From the NCBI GenBank assembly GCA_913055625.1, contig CAJXJW010000004.1:124001-188000 (forward strand): DNA of 64,000 nt, read 5' to 3'. Shown one piece after another: positions 1-8,893 of this stretch. How positions within the stretch are numbered: position 1 is the stretch's first letter; the number at the start of each line of letters is the position of its first letter. A program made the position numbers and the translations under genes. The notes beneath the pieces were generated by a model. The model saw nothing but the letters and a program-made list of their open reading frames with translations, ran no database searches and had not been told where the DNA came from. The DNA comes from an uncultured Pseudomonadota bacterium (GTDB lineage: Bacteria; Pseudomonadota; Gammaproteobacteria; Steroidobacterales; Woeseiaceae).

Positions 1-1507
1 CGTCGGTCGGCGCTGATAGCGCCTGCGTTACAGGTTCGCGGTACGGCGCGCCGAGTGAGCCTGCCGCTGACGTCGCATGCGTGCGGAACGCGTCGATCGT
101 CGCCGTCGTGTCGGCCGTGAGCACGACGAACGCGTCGTACGTACCGGCGAAATGCTCGTTCAATGCGGTGTCCGCCACCCGCACCGGGTGGTTGGCCTTG
201 AACCAGCGCACCGGGTTGTCGTTGATCTCGATCCGGACAATACCGGCGATGCTGAGCGCCACGAACAGCGCTGCGGCCACGGAGATGAGCTTGCCGCGCC
301 GCAGGGCAACGCGGCCGGTGCGGCGCAGCAGGCGGGCCAGCGGCGTTTCGGTACGCGGCTTGCCGCTCGCCGCGACGATCTTCGCGAGCGACGCCGGCCG
401 CATCCGCACGATGTAGGCCGGGATCAGCACGATCGTCACCAGGAATGCGAGCAGGATGCCGAACGCGACGAACGCGCCGAAGATCTGCACCGGCGGGATC
501 GGGGTGAGGAGCAGCGACGCGAAACCGACGGCCGAGGTCAGCGACGTGAACAGCATCGGCGTGAACAGGTGTCCGAGGACGCCGCGAATCACCTGCTTCG
601 GGTCCGCGCCGGGCCGGTACGTGTCCGCGAACTCGGACATGATATGCACCGAGTCGACGACCGCGATCGGCATGAGGAAGATCGGGATCATGGAACTCAT
701 GATGTGCACGGTGAAACCAAGTCCGATCAGGAGCCCCATCGTGACGACGACCGTCGCCATGGCAACGAGCATGGGCGCGACGACGAGCGCGGCGCTGCGG
801 AAGAAGTACAGCATCAAGAGGAAGATCATCAGCCCGGCGAGCGGCGCCGAGATCCCCATCTGCACGAACATGTCGTGGCCGAACGTGTCCTCGGCCACGG
901 GCAGGCCGGTGATGTGCCAGGTGTCGTCGCCGGGGAGGGCGTCGGCCGCGTCGGCAATCTGCCGCGAGATCCCGTAGCTCAGGTCCTTGCTTTCGATCGG
1001 CACGTAGATCGCGGCCGCGCGGCCGTCGCCGGAGACCAGCGTATCCATCAACAAAGGCAGACGCGCCACCTTGTCACGTATCTCGAGCGCCTGTGCGTCC
1101 GTGACCGGGGCCTCCTTCATCATCCACTCGAAGCGTATCGTCCCGGGCCCCTCCTGGGAGAGATTGTCCGCCTCCGGCAAGGCCATCAGGTCAGGCGGGA
1201 TGACGCCGTCCATCGCCAGGATCGTCTTGCTCAGCGCATGCAGATTCCCGAGTGAAGCGGCGTTGAACACCCCGTTCGGGTGCGATTCATTGACGACGCC
1301 GACCACGATCGCATCGTGCAGCACGAAGCGATCCTCGACCCGGTTGTGAAAGACCCGGTCCGGCTGTTCGGCCGACAGCATGTTCTCGGGGTCCGTGTCG
1401 ATGTGAATCCGCGGCAGCATCGCGGCCGCGGCCAGCGTGGCCGCAAGGACGAGCGCGTACACCGTCCGTGGCCGCCGAATCGCCAGCCGCGTGAGCGCGT
1501 CTCTCAT
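1..1507 (-). CDS. RND/MMPL-type exporter, N-terminal part (runs off the left edge)
   Basis: The first roughly 500 residues of an RND-superfamily permease of the hydrophobe exporter (HAE3/MMPL) type are visible; the C-terminal part lies beyond base 1. After a short basic N-terminus (MRDALTRLAIRRP) comes TM1 (about residues 16-32), then a large periplasmic domain (about 35-215), then a cluster of TM segments. This cluster holds the family motif AVVDSVHIMSEF near residues 285-296, where the Asp is typical of the proton relay. The ATG at 1507 overlaps the stop of the upstream sulfide:quinone reductase gene by four bases (ATGA), so the two are co-translated. Substrate is unknown; the linkage suggests export or lipid handling tied to sulfide stress, which is inference. 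Confidence 0.85.
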   Translation of the reverse strand, partial: MRDALTRLAIRRPRTVYALVLAATLAAAAMLPRIHIDTDPENMLSAEQPDRVFHNRVEDRFVLHDAIVVGVVNESHPNGVFNAASLGNLHALSKTILAMDGVIPPDLMALPEADNLSQEGPGTIRFEWMMKEAPVTDAQALEIRDKVARLPLLMDTLVSGDGRAAAIYVPIESKDLSYGISRQIADAADALPGDDTWHITGLPVAEDTFGHDMFVQMGISAPLAGLMIFLLMLYFFRSAALVVAPMLVAMATVVVTMGLLIGLGFTVHIMSSMIPIFLMPIAVVDSVHIMSEFADTYRPGADPKQVIRGVLGHLFTPMLFTSLTSAVGFASLLLTPIPPVQIFGAFVAFGILLAFLVTIVLIPAYIVRMRPASLAKIVAASGKPRTETPLARLLRRTGRVALRRGKLISVAAALFVALSIAGIVRIEINDNPVRWFKANHPVRVADTALNEHFAGTYDAFVVLTADTTATIDAFRTHATSAAGSLGAPYREPVTQALSAPTD

Positions 1508-2787
1508 TGCGATGACTCCTTCAGCCGGGTCGCACCGAGCATCCCGAGTACCGCCTTCTCATAGTAGGGCTCGGTCTTGGCCGTGCGCACCTTGTGCAGG
1601 AAGTACTTCTCGTACGCGATCTTGGCCAGGTGCACCCACTTGCCGCTCGAGGCCCAGTTCGTATTGCGGGGCGGGATCTGGGGCAGGGCCACGAAGGCCA
1701 CGCCGCCGTCGCCGAAGTCCGCGAGACACACGGCGTTCCACGTGGCGCGGGTCGATGGCGACTTTCCGTCAATCGCATCGCGGATATTGTGCGTCGTCGC
1801 GGTGACCATCGACTCGATCATGTATCCGGTCTTCGGCGCACCCGTCGGTACGGGCGTCGGGCCGACCGGCGGGATTGCGACGCAGACGCCGACCGAGTAG
1901 ATGTTCGGGTAAGCGGGATTGCGCTGGTATTCGTCGATCAGGATGAACCCGCGCGGGTTGGTCAGACCCTCGATCCCGAACACGGCGTCGACACCCTTGA
2001 AGGCCGGCAGGACCATCGAATGCCGGAACGGCAAAGCGTGGTCCTTCACGGGTTCGCCGTCGTCGTCGACGGTGCTGACGTGCATCGTGCCGTCCTCGAC
2101 CGACGTGATTTTCGCGTTCGTCAGCCACTTGATGTGCCGGTCACGCAGCTCGGACTCCATCAGGCTCTTCGTGTCACCTACGCCCTCGAGGCCCAGGTGG
2201 CCGACGTACGGCTCCGGGGTCACGAACGTCATCGGCACACGATCGCGAATCCGGCGCTTGCGGAGCTCGGTGTCGAGGATGAAGGCGTACTCGTACGCCG
2301 GGCCGAAACAAGATGCGCCCGGGGCCGCGCCGACGATGACCGGCCCCGGGTCAGCACACAGCTGCTCGAAGTCATCGTGCGACATTGCGGCGTGACCGGT
2401 CTTGCAGACCGACTGCGTGTGGCCACCGTGCGGGCCCAGGCCCGGCACTTCGTCGAACGCGAGCTTCGGGCCGGTGGCGATGACCAAGTAGTCGTAGTCG
2501 ACGCTGCTGCCGTCGTTCAACTCGATCGCATTCCGTTCGGGGTGCAGTCGCCGGGCACCCTGGCCGTCGAAGCGGATTCCGTGCCGCCGGAGCAGGTCCG
2601 GGAGCTCGACCACGATCTGGTCCGTGACCCGCCAGCCCACTGCCAGCCAGGGATTGGAGGGCGTAAATTCAAAGCGATCTGAATCACTTATGACGATAAT
2701 GTCATGTTTTTTGCCAAGTGTTTTTCGGAGCTCGTAGGCCTGGGTCAGGCCCCCGATCCCGCCGCCCAATACCGCTATCGTTGCCAT
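1504..2787 (-). CDS. sqr: Sulfide:quinone oxidoreductase, type I
   Basis: A 427-residue FAD enzyme that oxidises sulfide to polysulfide/persulfide and passes electrons to membrane quinone. The N-terminal dinucleotide fold is VLGGGIGGLTQAYEL (residues 6-20); a second Rossmann-like motif is VIVGAAPGASCFGPAYEY (150-167). Three cysteines fall at 128 (QSVCKTGHA), 160 (GASCFGP) and 354 (NAVCLADFGD), nearly the spacing of the catalytic cysteines 128/160/356 known in Acidithiobacillus SQR, so the enzyme looks intact. There is no signal peptide, as expected for a monotopic membrane-bound protein. It is divergent from a SqrR-like repressor and coupled to an RND exporter. Flavocytochrome c sulfide dehydrogenase is excluded by the lack of an export signal. 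Confidence 0.92.
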   Translation of the reverse strand: MATIAVLGGGIGGLTQAYELRKTLGKKHDIIVISDSDRFEFTPSNPWLAVGWRVTDQIVVELPDLLRRHGIRFDGQGARRLHPERNAIELNDGSSVDYDYLVIATGPKLAFDEVPGLGPHGGHTQSVCKTGHAAMSHDDFEQLCADPGPVIVGAAPGASCFGPAYEYAFILDTELRKRRIRDRVPMTFVTPEPYVGHLGLEGVGDTKSLMESELRDRHIKWLTNAKITSVEDGTMHVSTVDDDGEPVKDHALPFRHSMVLPAFKGVDAVFGIEGLTNPRGFILIDEYQRNPAYPNIYSVGVCVAIPPVGPTPVPTGAPKTGYMIESMVTATTHNIRDAIDGKSPSTRATWNAVCLADFGDGGVAFVALPQIPPRNTNWASSGKWVHLAKIAYEKYFLHKVRTAKTEPYYEKAVLGMLGATRLKESSQ

Positions 2788-2819
2788 TGTCGGTCTCCGC
2801 TCGTCGGTGTCATGCCGTA

Positions 2820-2848
2820 TGTATATGCCGGTATACTAAATTAGTCAA
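2820..2848 (-). promoter_or_regulatory. Promoter of sqr
   Basis: On the minus strand, TTGACT (2843-2848) is followed after 17 bases by TATACA (2820-2825), close to the sigma-70 consensus and pointing at the sqr start at 2787. The spacer and -10 contain the inverted repeat described separately, which suggests repression by steric block. Confidence 0.65.
2821..2836. promoter_or_regulatory. Candidate SqrR-like operator
   Basis: GTATA-N6-TATAC is an inverted repeat of two perfect 5-bp arms lying across the spacer and -10 of the sqr promoter, in the region shared with the divergent ArsR-family gene. ArsR-family repressors bind such AT-rich dyads. Assignment to the neighbouring repressor is inference. 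Confidence 0.5.
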
Positions 2849-2854
2849 GCCTTA

Positions 2855-2884
2855 TTGAAAGTTCCCTAATATATCGGCTATAGT
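2855..2884 (+). promoter_or_regulatory. Promoter of the ArsR-family regulator
   Basis: TTGAAA (2855-2860), an 18-base spacer and TATAGT (2879-2884) precede the regulator gene. Transcription would begin near 2891, leaving a short leader that holds the AGGAGT ribosome-binding site at about 2902-2907. Confidence 0.5.
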
Positions 2885-2915
2885 GACACGCACGGGATTC
2901 CAGGAGTCACCCAAC

Positions 2916-3275
2916 ATGGCGAAACAGGCAACGGCAGGCTGCCCGCCCGGCAACGAACACGCGCTCCAGACGATGCGCGAACACGCGATGGATGCGGCGA
3001 CGCTGATGAAGGCGCTCGGCAACGAGAACCGCCTGATGATCCTGTGCGCGCTCGCCGAGAAGGACGAGATGTCGGTCGGCGAGCTGAACGCCGGTATCCC
3101 GCTCAGCCAGTCCGCGCTCTCGCAGCAACTGGGGCGCCTGCGCCGCGAAGGGCTGGTCCGGACCCGGCGCGAATCACAGACGATCTACTATTCCCTGGCG
3201 CCCGGACCGGCCGACAAGATCATTCATCTCCTGCACGACATCTACTGCGGCGCCGAGCCGGAGTCGGGACAGTGA
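2916..3275 (+). CDS. ArsR-family persulfide-sensing repressor (SqrR/BigR-like)
   Basis: A 119-residue winged-helix repressor. The ATG at 2916 is preferred because AGGAGT lies eight bases upstream; an in-frame GTG at 2883 sits inside the -10. The recognition region is [18 protein letters not shown] (residues 64-81). Cysteines 44 (LMILCALAE) and 111 (HDIYCGAE) match the pair in SqrR and BigR (about 41/107) that forms a tetrasulfide bridge with reactive sulfur and releases DNA. A third Cys at 9 is in the flexible N-terminus. Divergence from sqr supports control of sulfide oxidation. The arsenic-sensing ArsR type is unlikely because its CxC helix motif is absent. Confidence 0.88.
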   Translation: MAKQATAGCPPGNEHALQTMREHAMDAATLMKALGNENRLMILCALAEKDEMSVGELNAGIPLSQSALSQQLGRLRREGLVRTRRESQTIYYSLAPGPADKIIHLLHDIYCGAEPESGQ

Positions 3276-3664
3276 GCAGCGCCTTCGGCTTCGGCCGCGA
3301 CCTCGAGCTGAGCTTCGCGGCCGCGGTCGACAGGGTCACCGACGAGCTCGCGGCGGAAGGCTTCGGCGTGCTCACCGACATCGACGTCGCGGCGACAATG
3401 AAGAAGAAACTCGACAAGGACATGCGCCCGTACCGCATTCTCGGCGCCTGTAACCCCGCGCTGGCTCACCGCGCGATCGAGATGCTGCCGGACATCGGCC
3501 TGCTGCTGCCGTGCAACGTCGTCGTCCGGGAGTCCGATACCGGCCGGGTGCACGTGAGTTTCCTCGATCCCGTACACGTGCTCGGGCTCGCGGACGTCCC
3601 GGCGCTCGAGCCCTTCGCAGCCGAGGTGCGCGAGCGCCTTGAGCGGGTTGCGGACCGCCTCTGA
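3272..3664 (+). CDS. DUF302 family protein
   Basis: A 130-residue soluble protein matching the DUF302 family: [20 protein letters not shown] near the N-terminus, [16 protein letters not shown], and the central [17 protein letters not shown] motif. DUF302 proteins are short cytoplasmic proteins of unknown chemistry, often beside sulfur or redox genes. The start is GTG at 3272, overlapping the repressor stop by four bases (GTGA), so it is translationally coupled to the repressor and probably shares its control. The conserved Cys in GACNPALA and another in LLPCNVVV could bind sulfur or metal, which is speculation. Confidence 0.8.
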   Translation: MSSAFGFGRDLELSFAAAVDRVTDELAAEGFGVLTDIDVAATMKKKLDKDMRPYRILGACNPALAHRAIEMLPDIGLLLPCNVVVRESDTGRVHVSFLDPVHVLGLADVPALEPFAAEVRERLERVADRL

Positions 3665-3721
3665 CGAAGCGGCCTGCTGACGGTGGGCCCGTCGGTGGGG
3701 GGCGCGTACGCCCGATGACCG

Positions 3722-3749
3722 TTGACAGGCATACTTAGTACCTTATTAT
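3722..3749 (+). promoter_or_regulatory. Promoter of the glycosidase block
   Basis: TTGACA (3722-3727), a 16-base spacer and TATTAT (3744-3749) form a strong sigma-70-like promoter about 55 bases upstream of the first glycosidase gene. The three following genes overlap end to start, so it probably drives all of them. Confidence 0.6.
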
Positions 3750-3803
3750 GCCAGTTCAGCGCGAGGGGCCACCGTCCCTCTGTCGCGACCGGAAGGGGGC
3801 ACA

Positions 3804-4916
3804 TTGAACGCATTCGCACGCATGCCGGCCGTGATCGCCGGCTTCCTGGTCATGAGCGGGGCGGTTGCCGACGAGCGACCGGACGTCATCCCGTTTCCCG
3901 ATTCCCGCCCGCGCTTCGTGCCGCAGGAACGCATGCAGGCGATCTACGACGAGGTCCGGACCCCGTACAAGGTCGGGGTCATCCTCGAGGGCCGGGAGGG
4001 CGAGCTTCTTGACAGTCCCGCCGTGTTCCGGCACGGGGACCGCTGGTACATGGTGTACGTCTCGTTCAAGGACGACATCGGCTACGAGGCCGAACTGGCG
4101 GTCAGCGACGACCTCGTCGCGTGGGAGCGCCTGGGCATCATCCTGCCGTTCTCGAAGGAGGGCTGGGACGCCTGGCAGACGAACCCGAGCCTCGCGCTGT
4201 ACGACACGCGCTGGGAAGACTCGTCGCACGCGCTCGGCACGCACGAGGGCAAGTACTGGCTCTCGTACATCGGCGGTGCCGGGCAGGGCTACGAGCCCGA
4301 CCCGCTCGCGATCGGCCTCGCGACAACGGATGACCCGATCGCCGTTCGGCCGTGGGACCGGCTCCCGGAGAACCCGGTGCTGCACCGCGACCAGCCGGAC
4401 AATCGCGACTTCGAATACCGCACCTTGTACAAGAGTTTCATCTTCCGCGACGAGGACGAGACACTCGGCGCACCGTTCGTCATGTACTACAACGGCAAGG
4501 CGGCGATGTACGGGCAGGAAGCGATCGGCATGGCCGTGTCGCACGACATGCGGCACTGGACGCGCTACGGCAACGGCCCGGTCATCTCGAACGTGGGACA
4601 GGCACCGTGGGCGATCAGCGGCGATCCGCAGATCGTGAAGATGGGCGACGTGTGGGTCATGTTCTACTTCGGCGCGTTCTGGAATCCCGGTGCCTTCGAC
4701 ACGTTCGCCGCGTCCTACGATCTCGTGCACTGGACGAAGTGGGACGGACCGCACCTCATCGAGCCGAGCGAGCCGTTTGACGAGACGTTCGCGCACAAGC
4801 CCTGGGTGATCAAGCACGACGGGGTCGTGTATCACTATTACTGCGCCGTCGGCGATCGGGGCCGCGTCATCGCGCTGGCCACGTCGAAGGACCTGGGCGC
4901 AGCGGCCGCCGAATGA
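3804..4916 (+). CDS. Secreted GH43/GH130-like beta-propeller glycosidase
   Basis: A 370-residue exported protein. A TTG at 3804 follows GGAAGGGGG and gives a signal peptide ending near GAVA|DERP; ATG at 3822 is the alternative. Repeated blades carry the five-bladed propeller pattern of GH43, GH117 and GH130 relatives: DSPAVFRHGDRWYMVYVSF, AVSDDLVAWERLG, GMAVSHDMRHWTRYGN, ASYDLVHWTKWDG and AHKPWVIKHDGVVYHYYCAV. The exact family and sugar specificity cannot be set by eye; an exo-acting glycosidase on polysaccharide side chains is likely. It is the first gene of the coupled block and its stop overlaps the next start (ATGA). A related protein is encoded near 18.7-19.8 kb. Confidence 0.75.
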   Translation: MNAFARMPAVIAGFLVMSGAVADERPDVIPFPDSRPRFVPQERMQAIYDEVRTPYKVGVILEGREGELLDSPAVFRHGDRWYMVYVSFKDDIGYEAELAVSDDLVAWERLGIILPFSKEGWDAWQTNPSLALYDTRWEDSSHALGTHEGKYWLSYIGGAGQGYEPDPLAIGLATTDDPIAVRPWDRLPENPVLHRDQPDNRDFEYRTLYKSFIFRDEDETLGAPFVMYYNGKAAMYGQEAIGMAVSHDMRHWTRYGNGPVISNVGQAPWAISGDPQIVKMGDVWVMFYFGAFWNPGAFDTFAASYDLVHWTKWDGPHLIEPSEPFDETFAHKPWVIKHDGVVYHYYCAVGDRGRVIALATSKDLGAAAAE

Positions 4917-7900
4917 TCACGCCAATGCGCGCGGTCCTGCTGGCCTTCCTGTGCGCCGCGCCTGCGGTCGTCGCGAGCCCGGACCCGGACGTCTTCCGCG
5001 AGCCGCCGCGCGACGCGCGGCCGATGACGCTGTGGTTCTGGATGAACGGCCACATCAGCCGCGAAGGCATCACGCTCGACCTCGAGGCCATGAGCCGCGT
5101 CGGCATCGGCGGCGCGATGATCTTCGACGGCAGCAACTACTTCCCGGACGGACCGGCGCCGTACCTGTCGCCGCAATGGCTGGACCTGATCACGCACGCG
5201 GTACGCGAGGGCAAGCGCGTCGGCGTCGACATCGGCATGCACAATGCGCCGGGATGGTCCAGCAGCGGCGGGCCGTGGATTACGCCGGACGACTCGATGA
5301 AGCACCTGACGTGGACCGTGACGCGGGTTGCTGGCGGCGGGCCCGTCGACCAGACACTGCCCGAGCCGCAGGCGCTTCTCGACTACTACCGCGATGCGCG
5401 CGTCGTGGCCTTCCCGAGCCCCCGGCCCGAGGCGGCGAGGGCGGCGCTCGTGCGCGTCGCACACAACGTGACCGGCCCGCTCGATCCCGGGATGCTCACG
5501 GACCAGCGCCTGGACACGAGCGTCGCGATGCAGACCGACGATGCGGTCACGCTGATGTTCGACGGGCGGGTCGAAGCTCGTTCGTTGACGGTCAATTCGG
5601 GCCTCAGTGGCAACATTCCTCGCCTGCGCATCGAGGCGGCCACCGACGAGGAGACGTTCGAGCCACTGGCGGAGCTCGCAAGCCACGGGCGGCACGGCAT
5701 CATTGCGCCGTCGAGCGTGAATTTCCCCGCTATCGAGGCACGCGCGTTGCGGCTGGTTGCGCTCAGCGACGGCACGCTCGGCGAAGTGGCCGTCGACGCG
5801 AGCCCGCGCATCGGGGAATGGGAGTTCAAGTCCAACCTCGCGTACCAGGTCGGCAAACAGGTCGCGGTGCCGGAGGCGTCACACGCCGACGACGCCATCG
5901 ATCCGGCCTCCGTCATCGACGTCAGCGCGTACATGGACGCTTCGGGCCGGCTGCGCTGGGACGCGCCGCCGGGCGACTGGACGATACTCCGTGTCGGCTA
6001 CACGACCACCGCGCACCTGAACGTCGCCGCGTCGGCGGCGGGCACCGGGCTCGAATCCGACAAGCTGGATCCGCACGCGACGGAACTCAGCTTCGAGAAC
6101 ACGGTCGGGCGGGTCATCGATGCCGTAGGCCCGCTGACCGGCGACAGCTTCGGCATGATCGAGATCGACAGCTACGAAGCGGGCATGCAGAACTGGACGG
6201 CGGCGATGCCGGAGGAGTTTGCGGCGCGCGCCGGCTACGACCTCACGCCGTACCTGCCGGCCCTGACCGGCCGGATCGTCGGCGACGCCGGCGTCTCGGA
6301 ACGCTTCCTGTTCGATTTTCGCAGCGTGCAGGCTGCGATGATGGCCGAGTATTACTACGACCACATGGCGGGACTCGCGGAAGAGTACGGGCTTGACCTC
6401 TACGTCGAAGGCTACGGCCAGGGCATGTTCGACGAACTCGAGGTCTCCGGCAGCGCGCCCGTGCCCATGACCGAGTTCTGGGTGCGCACACCGTGGACGC
6501 CAAACCGCTCCGTCAAGGTGGTCGCGTCGGCCGCGCACGTGTACGGCAACCCACTCGTCTCGGCGGAAGCGTTCACCGGCGAGGAGAAGACGTCGCGCTG
6601 GCTCGCGTATCCGTACGCGCTCAAGGCCGAGGGCGACTACATGTTCAGCCTCGGCATGAACCGGATCCTGTTCCATCGCTACGTGCACCAGCCGCATCCC
6701 ACCGCGGTCCCGGGCATGGCGATGGGGCCGTGGGGCTTTCATTTCGACCGCACGAACACCTGGTTCGGCCAGGCGCGTCCGTGGCTCGATTACATCGGCC
6801 GCGCCCAGTACCTGCTTCAGCAGGGACACCCGGTCGCGGACGTGCTGTTCTTCACCGGCGAGCGGCCGCCCGGCGTCGCGCAATGGATCCGTCCCGCGAT
6901 GCCGGCCGGCTACGACTACGACCACATCGACGCACGCGCGCTGCTCGAGCGCGTGTCTGTCGACGATGGCGATTTCGTACTGCCGGAGGGGAACCGGTAC
7001 CGGCTGCTCGTGCTGCCCGACAACCTGTCCGGAATGACGCCGGCGCTGTTCGACAAGCTCGCCGGGTTCGTGGCGCAGGGCGCTGCCGTGATGGGGCCGG
7101 CGCCGAGCTCGTCGCTGACACTGCGCGGATACCCGGACAGCGAGGCCGACATGCTGAAACGGGCCGGCGCGCTGTGGTCGGGTTCCCGGGTGTTGCCGGC
7201 GCAGCCGCTCGATGCCGTGCTGGAAACGCTCGGCGTCGAGCCGGACTTTCGCTACGAAGCAAGACGCCCGGACGCCGCGCTGTCCTGGAATCATCGCAGG
7301 ACCGACGCCGGCGATCTGTACTTCATCGCGAACCGGCAACGCCGCGCCGAAGAACTCGTCGCGTCGTTCCGCGCCGCCGGCGGTGTACCGCAGGCATGGA
7401 ACGCGGAGACCGGCGAGCACTACCCGATGGCGTTGCACTCGGTGAGCGGCGGCCGCACTCGGGTCCCGCTGGAACTGGGCCCCACCGAGTCGATCTTCGT
7501 GCTGATTCCGCCCGGTGAGGCGCCGGCCGGGCCGCAAGCGCTGTACCGCGACGGCGACGTGGCCCTGTCAAGCGCGGCGGTGGGCGACAAGCCACTGCCG
7601 GCGATCACGGACACGTTCACGATGGCGGCGTGGGTGAAACCGGACATCGAGCTGCGCCTGATGCCGGACCCGTCCGCCACGGGCCGCATCGACGAAACCG
7701 GCAAGTTCTACGCGATCTCCGCGCCGGAAGGCGACCGGTTGTTCGGCGACGGGCATGCCGCGGCCGGCCTCGCGGTCGGGCGCAACGGCATTTACGTCGT
7801 CGAGCGTTCGCGCGCGCAATCGCCGGCGGTGCTGGTGTCGGAACAACCGGTGTCGGGCTGGACGCACGTGGCCGTCGTCTACCGCGATGGCCGGCCTAGC

Positions 7901-8893
7901 CTGTACGTCAACGGCGAGTGGGCGAGGGACGGCCTCGCATCCGGTTCCGTCGTGCACCCGGCCGTCGGGCTGCCGCCATCGCCGCCGGATGCCGTGCTCC
8001 ATTTCCGGGGGCTGGACGGCATCGCACGGGCCTCGGGTATCCCGCTGCCGCCGACGCAGGGCCGCGTCTACACGTTCGAAGGCAACCTGGGCGACCCGGA
8101 GGTCTACGACCGCGCACTGGACGAATCCGAGATCCGCGCACTCGCCAGCGGGGGGCTGCCGTCGCCCATCGGTCCGCCGGCCGTCGAGCTGCGCGGCAAC
8201 GACGATGGCAGCGCGCTCGCGATCGTGTGGCAGACAGGGCGTTACCGACTGGACACCGGGCCTGAGACCGCGATCGAGGTGCCGGCGCCGCTCACGCTCG
8301 ACGGCTCGTGGCGACTCTCGTTCGAGCCGGGCCGGGGCGCGCCGTCGACGGCGACGCTGCCGGCGCTCGTATCACTGCACCGGCACCCCTACGACGGTAT
8401 TCGCTACTACTCCGGCAACGTCACCTACGCGACGTCGGTTGACGTCCCGGCCGAATGGCGGGCGCAGGATCGGCGCGTCGTGCTCGACCTGGGTCGGGTG
8501 GAAGTGGTCGCGACGGTGCGCGTCAACGGCGAGGCCTTTCCCGCGCTGTGGAAGGAACCGTACCGCGTCGACGTCACGGACGCGGTCCGCGCCGGGTCTA
8601 ACGAGATCGAGATCTCGGTTGCCAACCTCTGGACGAATCGCCTGATCGGCGACGCCGCGCTGCCGACCGAGGTCGAATTCGGTTACGACAGCGGGCGGGA
8701 CGGTTCGCCATTTTTCGGCAAGGGCATCAAGGCGTTCCCCGACTGGTACCTGCGCGGCGAACCCGAACCGGACGGCGGGCGCGTGACGTTTACGACGTGG
8801 CAGTTCTACGAACCGGACGAACCCCTCGTCGCATCGGGCCTGCTCGGCCCGGTCCGCCTGCTGAACCCGGTCGTCACGGAACTGCCGCGGTGA
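4913..8893 (+). CDS. Secreted GH106 alpha-L-rhamnosidase with LamG-like insertion
   Basis: A 1326-residue exported enzyme, long for GH106, where about 1,100 residues is usual. The signal peptide is MRAVLLAFLCAAPAVVA starting at Met5. The GH106 opening FREPPRDARPMTLWFWMNGH and the barrel stretch DLEAMSRVGIGGAMIFDG follow; further family-like segments are SFGMIEIDSYEAGMQNWT and LYVEGYGQGMFDELEVSG. Residues about 880-1080 look like a concanavalin/laminin-G domain (FTMAAWVKP, GWTHVAVVYRDGRPSLYVNG, VYDRALDESEIRALA), and the last 200 residues are the jelly-roll domain found at GH106 C-termini (VVLDLGRVEVVATVRVNG). It should release terminal alpha-L-rhamnose, which fits the RhaT locus next door. Confidence 0.87.
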   Translation: MITPMRAVLLAFLCAAPAVVASPDPDVFREPPRDARPMTLWFWMNGHISREGITLDLEAMSRVGIGGAMIFDGSNYFPDGPAPYLSPQWLDLITHAVREGKRVGVDIGMHNAPGWSSSGGPWITPDDSMKHLTWTVTRVAGGGPVDQTLPEPQALLDYYRDARVVAFPSPRPEAARAALVRVAHNVTGPLDPGMLTDQRLDTSVAMQTDDAVTLMFDGRVEARSLTVNSGLSGNIPRLRIEAATDEETFEPLAELASHGRHGIIAPSSVNFPAIEARALRLVALSDGTLGEVAVDASPRIGEWEFKSNLAYQVGKQVAVPEASHADDAIDPASVIDVSAYMDASGRLRWDAPPGDWTILRVGYTTTAHLNVAASAAGTGLESDKLDPHATELSFENTVGRVIDAVGPLTGDSFGMIEIDSYEAGMQNWTAAMPEEFAARAGYDLTPYLPALTGRIVGDAGVSERFLFDFRSVQAAMMAEYYYDHMAGLAEEYGLDLYVEGYGQGMFDELEVSGSAPVPMTEFWVRTPWTPNRSVKVVASAAHVYGNPLVSAEAFTGEEKTSRWLAYPYALKAEGDYMFSLGMNRILFHRYVHQPHPTAVPGMAMGPWGFHFDRTNTWFGQARPWLDYIGRAQYLLQQGHPVADVLFFTGERPPGVAQWIRPAMPAGYDYDHIDARALLERVSVDDGDFVLPEGNRYRLLVLPDNLSGMTPALFDKLAGFVAQGAAVMGPAPSSSLTLRGYPDSEADMLKRAGALWSGSRVLPAQPLDAVLETLGVEPDFRYEARRPDAALSWNHRRTDAGDLYFIANRQRRAEELVASFRAAGGVPQAWNAETGEHYPMALHSVSGGRTRVPLELGPTESIFVLIPPGEAPAGPQALYRDGDVALSSAAVGDKPLPAITDTFTMAAWVKPDIELRLMPDPSATGRIDETGKFYAISAPEGDRLFGDGHAAAGLAVGRNGIYVVERSRAQSPAVLVSEQPVSGWTHVAVVYRDGRPSLYVNGEWARDGLASGSVVHPAVGLPPSPPDAVLHFRGLDGIARASGIPLPPTQGRVYTFEGNLGDPEVYDRALDESEIRALASGGLPSPIGPPAVELRGNDDGSALAIVWQTGRYRLDTGPETAIEVPAPLTLDGSWRLSFEPGRGAPSTATLPALVSLHRHPYDGIRYYSGNVTYATSVDVPAEWRAQDRRVVLDLGRVEVVATVRVNGEAFPALWKEPYRVDVTDAVRAGSNEIEISVANLWTNRLIGDAALPTEVEFGYDSGRDGSPFFGKGIKAFPDWYLRGEPEPDGGRVTFTTWQFYEPDEPLVASGLLGPVRLLNPVVTELPR

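Noticed and set aside
77..1255. 392-residue open frame on the plus strand
   Set aside because: Antisense to the RND exporter, low complexity (RDRHEED-type runs).
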